Shown here one piece after another: positions 24,250-36,966 of a stretch of DNA of 64,000 nt; position 1 is the first letter of the stretch; each line of letters begins with the position of its first letter. The notes beneath the pieces were generated by a model. It was not told the DNA's origin and searched no databases. It saw only the letters and a program-made list of their open reading frames with translations. This DNA is from Hofstenia miamia (taxonomy: Eukaryota > Xenacoelomorpha > Acoela > Hofsteniidae), in NCBI GenBank assembly GCA_900660155.1, contig CABFPE010000096.1, forward strand, positions 1,520,944 to 1,584,943, in the 5' to 3' direction. Made by a program: the position numbers and the translations under genes.

Positions 24250-27100
24250 AGTCATTAAATCAACAACAAAGTTTGATTATTTTAAATGTATATTAATTGT
24301 ATGCAAACAATTATATATTTAGTGTAGTTGATAGCAAATTTATAAATTAATGATAACCGATGTCAACACATCGAAATCGATTTTTAAATCTGTAGTCGCA
24401 TTCAAATAAAATTAAGAAACTGGTCCCATGCGACTTATTGGGCACAAAAAGTAGTGCTTCAATGCTTTAGAATGCATACTGCAATATTTGGAAGGCATTG
24501 GGAGAAAAGGCTTTCTCTGATATACAATATAGCTTTCTACCTTAGCAATATGTATGCATTAATACTGACAATACTCTGCAAATTCTACTCCGATTCTTTA
24601 GCTATTTTCGGCATTCTTTAGAGCTCCTTATCTCTATCTTACTACATTAAAATTATATATTCGGTAAATTTAGTTTGTATTTATATTAATCATTTTTGTT
24701 TAAGCTTGGTTTCTGTAATTCTATACAAATATATATAATTATATTCTTAATTATTATTGAAAGTTAAATACTCGAACTGAATTAGAAATGACCAAATATG
24801 CATTGAAAATTACGTAGTAGTTTCATGCAAGAAATTGTTTGGTGAAATAATATTGCACTTGCATTTCATAAAACCATCACAATATAAAAAATCTCAAAAA
24901 ATAATTTCAAGGCTGAAATCAATGTTGTTAAAGTCAAAGCTGCTCCCTTCTGTTGGCAATTTGTAACAGCGAAGTAGATTTTATCTGTTACAAATGAAAA
25001 TAAAACATTAACATACTAATATAAAAGAATTTTTCCGACAATAAAATTTTGATTAAAAATTTTTTTTTTAGTTTTCTATGCAACTAGTTTTAGTAAAATA
25101 TATATATTATTAAGCTTAAATCACATTTTCAGTTTAGAAATTTTCATTACGCCGGGTAATTTTCCTTTAAATTGGGATATTATTGTATTTGAAAAACAGT
25201 TTTTGCGAAAAGAGCAAAGCATAGAAATCGTTAACATTAGTCAACGTGAATCATAATCTTGATTTTGATTAATTGATTTATCTTTCGCATCGTTCAAATA
25301 ACAATGACGTCAACAACTCAGTTTCATCAATTTATTTCCAGTTTAGAACCTCATCAAATTTCTGCTATTCAAAATTGATTTACTGTTATTCAATTCATAT
25401 ATTTAGATATCCCCATGAACGCAAAAATGTTACATCTTATATAGGGTGTGCTAAACTGAAATATAATTGAAATTCCGAGTAAAGATTAGCATTTTGGCAT
25501 ATTTCTATTGTATTGCGATATTCGACTCATTTGAAGTACTATTTTCGAGCTTAGGACATATTTAAAATGAACAAAGCCATCTAGATGGATACAAAAATAT
25601 CGCATTAAAGATGCGCGGGATCACTTAGGCTTGTCCCTGTGCTTGAAGTTTATCTTTGGTCCTAAAAATCACTAGAGTTTTTAGTTGTGATACCAAATAT
25701 CACATTTGAAATTATTTAATTCGTAATGCTATTGAAAATTGTATTCTTTTTAAACAAATGAAATACTTAATGTATAACACATTCCGGTGTTGGCACCTTC
25801 ATGTGGAACCAGTAGTGGACCCACACATTTCACAAATTTGCAAAGTATTTAAGCATTTCACCTAGCAGAAATTCACTTACAAATATTCAATGCTAATTTG
25901 CAATTCGACTATAGCTAACTGGCCCGCAGGGATCTCTTTATGTGTAATAGCGAAAATGTCTACCCAATTAAGATTCCATAAGGCATTCATCAAAAGAGCA
26001 GAACATATCTTCAATAAAAAATTAGTGAAAAGTTACGAAAACTGCAGTTTCCAATTTTCCTAATTCATTAATTCTGGTTGCGAGTTAAATTCAATGAATT
26101 CTAATATTTTTGAAATCATTTAAAGCGGAAACAATTGAAAATAATATTCATTGAATAAAAGACCTAACAATATTGCTGAAAGGCTTTATATAAAATTAAA
26201 TCAGGAACATTCATTTCAAAGAATTTTGCCTAACTTGCAAAATTCATCTAAATACAACGTAACTTATCAACACGAATTAAACCGAATTTCACAGGTGCAT
26301 TGATTTTACATAATTTTGGTGTTGAAAACATGTAGCCATAACTTAAAATATTTAAGCAATTTTCATAATCTCATATATCACTTATCGACTTGATAACACT
26401 CTTACCATTTGTTATTGAAATAAATGTTAAATATTTGTATTTCATTTATAAAACAGTATTAACTTCAAAAAATAGAAAATTTCAAGTGAATTCAGTGGGT
26501 CAGGGCATAACAAAAGAAAGCACCAAAAATTTGTTTATCTCAAGAAGTGTCCTTAATTAGTTTAATTTCAAGAACACGATTAAAACAAAATTTATCAAAT
26601 TTTATTAATAAATTATATTTTATTCTATAAACTAGCAGTGACTAACTTAAATGTCATTTTTAGAAATTGCGGCCTCAAAAAACGCTCAATTGTTCACTTA
26701 ATTTTAAAATCGATGAATGCCGCTAAAAATTGACATGAAAGTGCTAGAGAAAAAACTGAAAATTGAAGAGCAAAATCAAAGAATAACTTATTACATGAGA
26801 GAATTTTGAATATAATTATTTATTAATTTATATTTTAATAAAATTCCCTAAATGTTACTAACACACGCAAGATACACTAATGTTTAATGTTCTTTTGTAG
26901 CATGTTCCATGTCCTTAATTAAATTTATGACTCGCTTAGAGATCAGCTTAAATACTAATTACTCAGTGTCTATCATCTGTATCTTCAGAAGTTTCAGAAG
27001 CTTAATAGTTGTTTTTAAGATTGTGAAATACATATAAAAGAATGATCAAAAAATATTTTCATAAAACTATCAAAATTAAAAAGCGCGATATGTGGAATGG
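24250..27100. other. AT-rich stretch downstream of the Kv gene, no gene seen
   Basis: No domain-bearing open frame or clear repeat was found. The part next to 27104 should include the channel's 3' UTR; TTTATT (AATAAA on the minus strand) occurs near 26818, but several others exist and no polyadenylation site can be assigned. Confidence 0.45.
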
Positions 27101-27103
27101 CGC

Positions 27104-27276
27104 TCACTTCTTTGGTCGCTTGGTGACGGTTGGTCCCATTAGTGAATAACGATGGATGGTTTCTCCAATGTTAGAATCATCGTTGTTTCCACTTTGATAG
27201 TAGAAAGAAAAATTACTGACAATGATTGGAACTGGAAGCGATAATGTAAGGATTCCAACAAGTGCACACAAAGTAC
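27104..27276 (-). CDS. Kv1/Shaker-like channel, last exon: S6 and C-terminus
   Basis: The acceptor is TCGTATTTAG at 27277. In phase with the previous exon it encodes GTLCALVGILTLSLPVPIIV, then SNFSFYY, which is S6 with the PVP gate hinge intact, followed by a short tail ending VTKRPKK and a TGA at 27104-27106. The cytoplasmic C-terminus after S6 is only about 35 residues. That is much shorter than in most Kv1 proteins, and there is no ETDV-type PDZ ligand, so the usual PSD-95/Dlg anchoring is not expected. Further 3' exons spliced from within the tail cannot be excluded. Confidence 0.93.
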
Positions 27277-27879
27277 CTAAATACGATATCTTAAAATTCA
27301 GTTTTGCTATGGGTCGGTAAGATCTATATAGAAAGGTAACCAATATAAGTTTGTAATCTTTGAAAACGATGGCATACTTACTACATACATAAAGAGTTTA
27401 TGGAAAACAAATATGCTTTTTTTGTTATTGAAGATTATGTTTTATATATTTTAACATGCATATATAATGCAATGTGAACTTAATTCGATACTTTTATTAT
27501 AAAAACTGACGACATAAAAACTATATACGTTAGTCAGAGTCCAGACAGCAGCAGCAAATTACTGCTTACTGTGCCATGCGCAATTTTGAACATGTACTTT
27601 GCATATTGTTGTATTGCCTTATAGACTTGATTTTCATTATTCTTGAATTATCAATTGACGAGACATTATAATAACAGTACAACAGTTTTATAATAACAAA
27701 AATGGTTCGATATTTCCATACTTTACCGCACTACACTGAATAACTACTGACGTATATGCGCGCATAATATAAAATATTAAAATACTTTCATGGCACTGGA
27801 TACAAAAAAAAGAGAATTAAATACTAGAACTAGAAACAATTTTTTTGATATATATATATATATATATATATAATCGAGC

Positions 27880-28150
27880 TTCACTACGATTTCACATGAT
27901 ACATTAAAGAACTTTCGACCAATCACCATAACACCAATTTTAGCACGAGTCTTAGATAAAATAGTATCAGAAATATATGTCGATCAGATGCACAACTTCT
28001 GATAAATACAAATTTGCTTATAAACAAAATCGCAATACAACTGACGCACTACTACACACAATGAACTTCATATATACCATACTAAACACTAAGGACACAT
28101 CAGCAGTACGTATCGTGTTTTTTATTACAGCAGAATAGAATACGTTGTTT
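27880..28150 (+). pseudogene. LINE RT fragment (fingers and start of palm)
   Basis: The frame from about 27900 reads TLKNFRPITITPILARVLDK, then IVSEIYVDQMH, the RT block with consensus NFRPI.LT....K..E. After a frame change it continues KYKFAYKQNRNTTDALLHTM and INTKDTSAVRIVFF-like, matching Q.AFR..RST.DALL...H and the start of motif A. The motif-A aspartate region is lost at a stop near 28137. It is from a different lineage than the fragment starting at 28.6 kb. Confidence 0.75.
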
Positions 28151-28599
28151 GAGCACAATAATTTCAAATGTTAATATCGAAAAGCAAATTTACATATTTA
28201 AAACGTATATATGTCCAACCTATACATATGCGTCGGGGGTTTGGGTTTAATCAATTACAAGTAGACCAATTAAACCAATAAGGTTGTACAGTAAAATCAC
28301 AAAAATCAATAAAAATACCCTTGTATAAATTTTTAATTCAAAGTTTGAAAAGCAATTTAAGTCTACGACAGAAAAGATAATCCAAGATAAAGAACATCCA
28401 CTCCATGATAAATTCAACTGGTCTTTTGAGAAAACACGGAACATTGTTAAACTCCCAAAGCAAAATAACGCTTACTTCAAGAAGTCATACATATATGATG
28501 CAAGTAAATTATGAATTTATGGAACCTGCCTGCAGTTCTTATATCATTTCATTATATGATATTGTTTCATTCCTCTTTACAACCAACGCTTAGCTGGGT

Positions 28600-30050
28600 G
28601 TACAGGAATTAAAGCGGACATACATATATATATATATGTATATACCAACCAGGAAGCATATTCCGATTTCTTGTTGCACTCTTTGGGCGAAAGCAATGTG
28701 CTTATCATTTGAGAAAGTTAAGAGAAATCCCTTGAAATTTTCATCATAGCTCCCTGTATTCTGCGGTCTCCTCCTCGGAGTGTTCCCACACATGTTCGGT
28801 ATGAAGAATCAAAAGTTCTTGAACGTCTTCATAGATGGCTGAATGATGACGTATCTAGGCAATGGCATGAAGCTATAACGTCAGTTTCTTCCATACAATA
28901 ACTCTGAATTGTTGGTTATAAAACTTTCTCGACAGCTCGCGCATAAAGATAGCTTCAAAGAAGCAATACCTGTTTTGAGTTCGGCAGTTCTATCTTTTGA
29001 TGAAAGCATTCGCAATATTCTGAAAGAAAAGCACCTATCAAAGATTGTTCTTCTGAATTGCCTTCGGAGTTTCCCTAAAGCTTCTGCTGCTGTCGTTTCC
29101 AAGCTATATGCATGTCCTCTTTTGGATTATTTTAAATTCTTTCACCTGAATTCGGAGATAATGCCATTCAATCAGTCTTAGATTTTATAAACCTGCTGAT
29201 TCGAGGTGATGCTCCTCAGGAAGTGGTGTAATACTTGTGTGGTGCTAGTCTGTTTGCTCTTAAGATGAAAACTTATGGTTTTAGAACTATTGCATTTGGT
29301 GAAAATCTTCGCAGACTCGTTGCAAAATGTGTATGTCCTCTGTTCCGTTCCAAGGCAGCTTCTCTTCTGACACCTCTTCAAGTGGGGGTTGGCGTTCCTG
29401 GTGGATGTGAGGCTGTTGCTCACGCTCTTAATGGTCTCATTTCAAGTCTCCCTTCCAATACGGACTTGCTTTCCTTCAGGTTTACGTTTTCAATAGCTTA
29501 GATCGGTCAGCGATTCTGGAACATGTCAAAATATATTTTTCGGAATTTCTACCATGGGCATGTTTTTGTTACAGCAAGCCATCATGATTGAAATTTAATA
29601 GTAATAATTTCTTCTACAAGTGGTGTTCAACAAGGAAATCTTTTAGTTCCAATGTTATTTGGCATTACAATCCATGCCATAATTTAAGCCTTGCAAGAGA
29701 GATTCCCTTGCCTAACTTGCAACCTGTGATATATTGATTATGACATCCTTTCGGCGCCCGTTCAACTTTTAATTGATGCATTTAGTTGCCTCACTGAATC
29801 AATGGTTGGAATAGGAATAGAAATCAACACCAGCAAATGTGAAATTTGGTCTCTGAACGTTTAAATTGACTTCAGTCTTGTACCAAAAGATATCAAAGTT
29901 AAAGAAAATGGTTTGGTAAATTTAGGCTCTCCAATAAGCACTAATTCTAATGTTAACAATGAGCAATCTTTGAACAACTCTCTGTGATCCTTTAGAGGGT
30001 AATGCCATCCTCATAACTTCACGCTATTACAGTTCTTAAGCCAACTCTTT
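28600..30050 (+). pseudogene. LINE RT pseudogene with broken catalytic motif
   Basis: In order: 28909-29181 encodes a region preceding RT (HKDSFKEAIPVLSSA); 29235-29501 encodes ASLFALKMKTYGFRTIAFGE, then NLRRLVAK and PLQVGVGVPGGCEAVAHAL, the fingers of a LINE lineage widespread in invertebrates. Next come a LEHVKIYFSEFLPWA segment, SSTSGVQQGNLLVPMLF.ITIH near 29610-29680 and the active-site block near 29730. There the expected Y-x-D-D reads YIDY, so the second catalytic aspartate is gone, and the residue before the tyrosine is a stop. Several frameshifts separate the blocks. It is antisense to the Kv gene within its last intron. Confidence 0.8.
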
Positions 30051-30289
30051 CAGTAAAACATCAATCATGAAGATGCCTATTTTTCATAATCTGATATTTT
30101 ATTATTATTATTACTTTTACCACTATCATTTGGGTTTTTTGTTATTGATTCTCTTTCTTTTGAAATTATTAATTTTTGTAGTTGATTTTATATGATTTGT
30201 ATTGTAAACTAATCTATACATATATTTGTAATAATTGCAATGTTGATTTTGAAAATGTGTCTAACTTTGTAATTCTTTGGAATAAATAG

Positions 30290-30327
<38 letters not shown>

Positions 30328-30949
30328 TATTATAATAATAATAATAAAATCCATAAACTAAGAAGTTAATAAAATAGCATCTCTGAAAATTGATGGATTT
30401 ATTACAGAAAGAAGCAATGTAAATAAAAATGTCCCATTGATGCGACATGTTATTTATTGATTTTCATTAAGGCCATTAGATTATCTTAGTACAGCATGAG
30501 CGTTGTAATATCTCAACTACTACTACTTATACAATTGAAAATGAAATCCAAAAATGACTTTCAATGAAAATGAAATGCAGTTAATATTATAATCCTTTGT
30601 CAAAAGTTATAGAGGGAGCACTATATATGAACTAATTAAAACCCTGAAATCAGAATCTCGCAATTTACCAAGAGCAAGTTTTACATAAAAGTACAAAAAT
30701 CTGCATTTATATTTTTTAAATAATTATTTCATTAAATAGATAAAAGTAAGAGCCCATGACAAGTTAATATTCAAGATTTAATCCTTATCCATTAAATGAA
30801 ATTCAGAAGGTAAATTTTAAAAAAAACACTTCACATTTTTTGGAAGTTAACCAAATTTATACAAGGAAATTTTCAAAATGTGTAATGACTTCAACAAAAA
30901 ATTTTTAAACGAACTAACGAAGAAATTTAAAATCTAAAAACCATACAAA

Positions 30950-31750
30950 ATTGAGAATTGTCTGCTTTTCTCTTTCTACTTAAATTGGCGACCTGCCTCT
31001 GTCACGCCCAGGCGTGCTTTTGCGTGACGTCAGAGGTTTCTGCGTGCTTGAACAGAACTAATAGAGTTTTTATTCCGAAAACAAAATATTTCTCATGACC
31101 ATTAAACCGCCTCTTTATAGACCTACGACGTGTCAAACTCTGACATTGCGCACGGCGCGTCTAAACGGGGCAGACTGTCTCCATAAAACAAAATACTTCA
31201 GTGTAGCTGTTGTTCCCATGGGGATTAGACAGCCTCTGAACACTAGGTATGGAAGTAATTTGAATAATTTTACAAAAATCGAATTTCTCATTGAAAAATA
31301 CTTTAGGCATAATATGTTTTAGTAGTAATCGTCATTATTGCATGAGGTCGCCCTACCCCATAGATGTGTCTATGTAAAAAGCTTTCAATATTTCTTAACA
31401 AGCTTTTATACAATTGTTCAGACATGCGGACAAATCGATTTGTTACGTAAAAGTAACACTAGTGGAAATAGGGTTAAACGAAATCCCTCATCGAGATCTA
31501 CAATGAAGAGTAAATGTATATTTGAAAATGATGTAATCACAAAATGTCATATGAAAATGTCAAGAGATTATTATCAATTGCAATGCCCTGCAAATCCCTT
31601 CTTAATAATACCAACACTAAATAAATTTCTTCTATGGGTGAAGTTTTTTCCAGGGAAGCAAATAATGAAAATTAGACATTTATTCATTCTAATTGGGCAT
31701 ACCTTTTCTTTAATATTTTATTAATATATTATACATGAAAATTAATTGCA
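30950..31750. repeat. Dispersed repeat C, copy 1
   Basis: The part at about 31130-31310 matches 35500-35680 in the same orientation: both read CTCTGAC.TT.CGCA.GG, TAG.TGT..TTCC.ATGG, GAACRYTAGGTATG and ATTTGA..AATTT. Immediately left lies a near-palindrome, GTCACGCCCAGGCGTGC followed by GCGTGACGTCAGAGG. To the right a GGTCGCCCTACCCC word resembles GGTGACCCTAC at 36050 and GGTCGCCCTACGCC at the window's right edge. The family is unknown and the outer limits are approximate. Confidence 0.6.
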
Positions 31751-34423
31751 AATTCTTATTGACCTAGAAAAACTACAAAAGGTGACCTCAAAGTTTGAAG
31801 TTTCATGATGATCATTGGAGCGTCAAAAGCGATTATGAATTTATCAGACAGATTTTCCTAAAATGACCATGTATGTTTACTTAAATTCCAGTCAATCTCA
31901 ATTTATTGAAGTTTTTATATTTTCAAACAGTTTTCATATAAAAAACACGCTTTTTGTTGAATCAAACTCAGAAAGTTACATGCTATTCAATTTTAATAGA
32001 TAAAAGTAGATACTAACCCATGAAATTTGCTTCCTTTCATTAAAATATGTTTGCTCTAGTACAACACAATTGCCTATATTGACAAAAAAGTATTTATTGA
32101 TTTTTTACTGATCTAATAGCTTTTAAGAAGGCTGATTGGGATGTGAAAATATAGTTTTCTTGCATTTCATTAATTTTCTATTGACTTAATTTATCTAGAT
32201 ATTGTTGTTTGAATAGCGGTGGCACTATACTGTAATGCTGTATGAGTTTGTACTGTGTCTTTAGTGACGAACTTTTTTTCATAAAAGTAATCTGGATAAA
32301 TGAATTTCATGGTTATTTCAAAAACATCTATCATGTAACAAGAATGCGTCATGCTAAACTACCCATCTTGTAGAATGAAATTCTGGAAACCACTGATAAT
32401 GCAAATCTAGATTAACATGTTCAAACTAAAAATAACATTTTTGCTTCTTCAAGACTAAAATATTAAAATAGTAATCCGTTGTCCATTCAATGCCTTTGAA
32501 CCAAACTTAGAAACTATATTAAAAGAGTGAATAATTCATATTTAATTGTTTGAATATGCCTTTACATTTATTGGATTCATTATCATTTAAGAGCTGTAGA
32601 CTAAAAAATTCAACGTTTTATGAATGCGAATTTAAAGACTAAATATTTATCGTGGCCAGCAAATATGAAATTCTGGAAAATTTGTAAAACATAAAAAATT
32701 TATTTAGACTTGAGATATCCGCACTTTCTAGTATACTGCCATTATGAATTTTTGATGAGAAGTCAGCTGCACTAAGATAATAATTCCTTCATGCTCTGAG
32801 TCTGAATACACATATGCTTTCCTAAGTTACAAAATCAAAAGTTGCAAACTTTAAATACTGATTGATTTTTTAAATTTACGTGCCTGCAACAAAATGTGGG
32901 AACTCCAGTTAGGAAAAGCGTATAAATTAGGGCAAAACATTAAACCTCAGTCCTTAGCTAATTTCGATTCTTTCAAAATACGCCAAAAATCCATAACCTA
33001 CAATTAATCGGAAGTGATCGATGGAGTTACACTGAGCGTTTTAAAACTGATCTATCTTAGATTACTGCTTTGAAGGAGAATAAAACATCATCAAAGTTGC
33101 ACATGAAGCAACATAGGCTGCCCCAAAATCCCGTGAAATCAAAAAAATAATATATTAAGCTTTACAAAAATGTGTAATATTTTCACGTACCAGTAATTTA
33201 AATCAATATAAGCTCTTTTCAAATCTGCCAGAAAGACACGCTATGTCGACAGTGCGTATCAAAATGAATAATGCGCAAAAATAAAAAAGATAAAGCTGCA
33301 TTTCACTCGATTGGCTTCTAGACTAGTTTGAGTTGTCGAAATTTAACAGGTGTCGTTTTCTAATCAAACAGTAAATATGATACCAATTTCCTTAAAGCTT
33401 GTTTTTTTCTTCTAATATTTAGTAATTTTCAGGGGTATATATTACCAATTTCCTTTCTGATCTCAATTTACGAATAATCTCAACGACTATACAAGTGGGC
33501 ATAATTCATACTGGTGGGAGAGGACTGCATAAAATAATATGCGCGGACAGGCTCGGGCGCAAAAAGCTATTCACCCGCAAATACCTAGTCACAATGACCA
33601 ATGCTTCAATTAGCAGCTTCACTTAATACTTGTAATATTTCTTTTTGTGCATATATTTTTATTAAAATATAAAGAATTTCAATTTAAATAATTGTAAATG
33701 CGTTCATAATGATATCATAGGGAAAAAATTTGAATTAGATATTATCATAAGTAATATATAGGCTTAAGCTCATTGTTGGTTGACCATTAATTTGGAGAAG
33801 GTGTGGATATTTTCCTTATAGAGGTTGTTCAAAATAAAAAAGTAACAGACGGGCTTGCCGTTTCACAAATATTCAATTATAAACTTGTTTTAGAGCATTT
33901 TTGAAAATATAAAAATTATTATTATTTAACAACCGGACTTTGAATAGAAAATACCTTGAAAAAATTGTTAACAGAAAATATTCTTTTGAAAATTGAAGAT
34001 ACTTAGATCATTACAGCAAAACACGCATTTGATTCATTATTAATTATATAACTTTGATTGATCGTTCACATGTTATATAACATGTTAATAAAATTAAAAA
34101 TCACCCGATTTTGACGCTGTTTTTCAAAAAAACTGAGCCCGAACACGAACCCAGCCAGATACAAACGAATTCCACTTCGTAATGCATGTATACGTAATTT
34201 TATGTAAGACCTACGTAAGCTTCTCATGTACTGGAAAATAGTCTTTCTAAAATTTTTAAAGTAGATATAAACAAAATTTGCAACTTTCCGTATCCAAATA
34301 ATGCATAAATTTAAAATTTAAACTTACCGGAGTTGAAATACCAGTTTAAGCAAACAGAAATTTGTCATATATGCTTACCTGAAAAATCAAATATTATAGT
34401 AAGATATAATCTGAACAATTTAC

Positions 34424-34640
34424 CTATTAGCTTTCCTAACAATGTAATGGGAACCATATCACCGTAGCCAACTGTTGACATAGTAACAATCGCCCACCAA
34501 AATGAATGAGGAATGCTTTCAAACTTATGGACTTGATTTGTTGATTTATTATCGTGCTCTGCTAAGTAGACCCCACTTGAAAATAAAACAACACTGATTG
34601 TGAAGAAGAAAATGAGAAGCCCCAATTCATTGATACTGGC
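34424..34640 (-). CDS. Kv1/Shaker-like channel exon: S5, pore loop, start of S6
   Basis: From the acceptor AATATTTAG (34641) the exon encodes [13 protein letters not shown], then S5 ([15 protein letters not shown]), a turret with an N-K-S glycosylation site, the pore helix SFWWAIVTM and the filter [10 protein letters not shown], ending LLGKLIG. It closes with donor ATAG|GTAAAT in phase 1. The tryptophan pair and GYGD filter are intact, so K+ selectivity is expected. By Shaker numbering two positions differ: Ser at 441 (Thr in Shaker) and Val at 449 (Thr in Shaker). Both are known from mutagenesis to affect TEA block, and 449 also slow inactivation. Confidence 0.95.
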
Positions 34641-36750
34641 CTAAATATTTAATACTAACGAAAAATTTACTAACAGTTATAAATGTGTATATATATTCTA
34701 CAAAATTAGTTTCAATCAAGTTTTTGTGTACAAACATTCATATTTTGGAAAATATTGAATAAGTAGAACGCAATTTAGACTAAGCATCTTATCCAAGATT
34801 AAGTTTTTGGTTTCAATAGATTGAGTCAACCTGGCTTTACTTCCTATACTTGGCTATAACTTAAAACAATTCACGAAAGAAATTTCTTTGACTATAATTA
34901 ACTGGGCGCAGAGTAGGATTACACTTAATAAGGAATGAAATGAAATATTCGTGAAAATAAATGAAAGAAATTAAAATTTGATTCAAATTCCAGACTGATA
35001 CCAAATGACACATTACTTTCAAGGGATATTTGTAAGTTCATTCAAAACCAATATCCAAGTTTTACTGATAAATAAATGCAAAAAAACTCTAGTAAGAACA
35101 GTTTAAATGATCTTTATTGAAAAAAGTGAATTGGTTGAAACTTGAAATGTAATTCCATTCAACTTGTGTTTCTCTTCTATTGAGGATCATTTTCTGCAAT
35201 TTTTTAAAAATAATCTCAAAATGAATTTAAGAAATATATCAGGATTTTTAAAATTAATAATTTTATGTAAATGTCTAAAACTATAAGTTTAATAAGATTG
35301 CAAATGAAAAACTCGATTAAAAAAAATATAAACAACCCCAAACATCACAGGAATTTTGGTAGATCTGATATTTCTTCAAAAAATTTCAAACGTTTGTAGT
35401 AACTCACAAACTAATATGGGTTTCCAAAATCGGAAGGCAACATAAAAGAGAAGTGTCTGCTATTTCATTTACAATTTTAGAATGATCGAGGCGAGCCATG
35501 ACCTCTGACTTTACGCAAGGGCACTTCAACAGGCTTAAGCGCTACAACTACAGGAAATAATATTTGAGGCTAGTTGTACTTCCAATGGCCATGGGTCCAC
35601 CTATTCGCTGAACGTTAGGTATGAGAATTTGAAAAATTTCTTAAAAACCTTAATTTTCATTCAAAAATAGTTATTATAGTGTGAGTCTTATTTCCTTGGC
35701 CTAGAATAGACCATATATGAAATTATGAAAATTAAGCATATTTTATACAAATCTTTTGGCAATACACTCTTCGTTTCAAGTTTTCACTATAACTTTAAAC
35801 ATGGAATATTCAATTCAGATAAAAGCAACAATTGTATTATTTATTTTTTGTTGACATCGGTTATGAAGAAGCCAAAGAAAGATTCCGAGATAAATTTCAA
35901 AGGAACCACCTTCAATTCAAAGTCTTTTGTCTATTTTCGGCAAAAATTACTAGAAACAGGCTCTTTATCCGAGGACAGGTCTCCACACTGGTCGCTCAAT
36001 TTCCGCAATTAGTGATTATAATCTCAACGTGGATTTATTTTTAGTTCAAGGTGACCCTACAAGATCTACTCGCTGCATAAATGTTTCAAAATCCACATTG
36101 CGTAGGATTTTTAAAAAAGCAAAAACTATCTAGATTATATTAATGGTTTTACAAATATTTAGTACCAAATTATTGCAAATTATTTTTTTAATTTATTTTT
36201 TATAGTTATTCCATCAAAGGAATTGTGCTGCATCTTCATATAATAATTTATAACACAAATTATCACCATTACATAAGAACACATTTATCAATAGAAGTAA
36301 TAATATATAAAACATTGTTAGTGGGTTTGAAGAAAATCATTTCAAAATGTGGAAAAAGTTTTGGAATTTAAAAGTCACATGAGGCACTTTGGAATTAAAA
36401 TGTGCAATCTTTCATATATTTCACACATTTTATTGATTATCAGATCATCTGCACTGTGCAGTTTGGGGCTAAGGATTGTTGTTTAATTTCTTTAAGAATA
36501 TCAGTTCTTTACAAATTTTTGTGTGGATATCTTAACTGCTTGTAATAAATATATTGATCTGATATAACGTTTAAAAATTCATGTAGGGACATCTGCTGAT
36601 TTGTATATTAGAAAGATCTAGTTCTCTAAAAACACACCTATGTATTATTAACTTCTTCGAAATAATTACAAATTAAATAATTAAATGTTCTGTTTTTAGA
36701 ATTTTAAAATCTGAGTTTTAATTGAATTTCAATAACCCACCAGGAAGTAC
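34641..36750 (-). other. Kv intron (2.1 kb) between S4 and S5 exons
   Basis: A phase-0 intron, donor AAG|GTACTT and acceptor ATATTTAG. It contains the second copy of dispersed repeat C (about 35.45-36.1 kb). Open frames at 35725-36012 and 35832-36044 lie in that repeat and show no known domain. Confidence 0.85.
35450..36080. repeat. Dispersed repeat C, copy 2
   Basis: The core 35500-35680 aligns directly with about 31130-31310, with many substitutions. The right limit is guessed from the shared GGT-ACCCTAC-type word near 36050. Confidence 0.55.
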
Positions 36751-36966
36751 CTTAAAAGTTTTTGTGAGAATTTGGAGATTTTTCGAATGTCTAGTAAGCT
36801 TGAAAAGTGGAAAAACTTTGACTAGACGAGTCATTCGCAGCATGGCCAGAGGTTTGGCCTTGTCAAAACCAATTGTATATCCAGTCAGCTTAATCAAAAT
36901 GAACACGTGGAAAGGAATGATTGACACAGCATCGCACATATTCAAAATGTGTTGAAAAAATTTGCT
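36751..36966 (-). CDS. Kv1/Shaker-like channel exon: S3, S4 voltage sensor
   Basis: After acceptor GTCATTTAG (36967) the exon encodes SKFFQHILNMCDAVSIIPF (S3, with the conserved Asp) and a very short S3-S4 link. S4 follows as AMLRMTRLVKVFPLFKLTRH, then SKNLQILTKTFK. It is exactly 72 codons, phase 0 at both ends, donor AAG|GTACTT. Aligned to Shaker (R362, R365, R368, R371, K374, R377) the gating residues here are R, R, K, P, K, R. The fourth is proline (codon CCA, one base from CGA). Proline inside S4 should disturb the helix and remove a gating charge, so channel function may be altered. Confidence 0.95.

Larger units (their letters stand above)
27277..34423 (-). other. Kv intron (7.1 kb) inside S6, carrying retrotransposon debris
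   Basis: The intron splits a glycine codon (phase 1), with donor ATAG|GTAAAT and acceptor TATTTAG. It holds two plus-strand (antisense) LINE fragments, TA and TAA microsatellites near 30292-30347, and a repeat at about 30.95-31.4 kb. The 128-codon plus frame at 31338-31724 has no recognisable motif. Confidence 0.8.

Noticed and set aside
31338-31724. 128-codon plus-strand open frame inside the Kv intron
   Set aside because: Lies next to a dispersed repeat and shows no domain; not supported as a gene.
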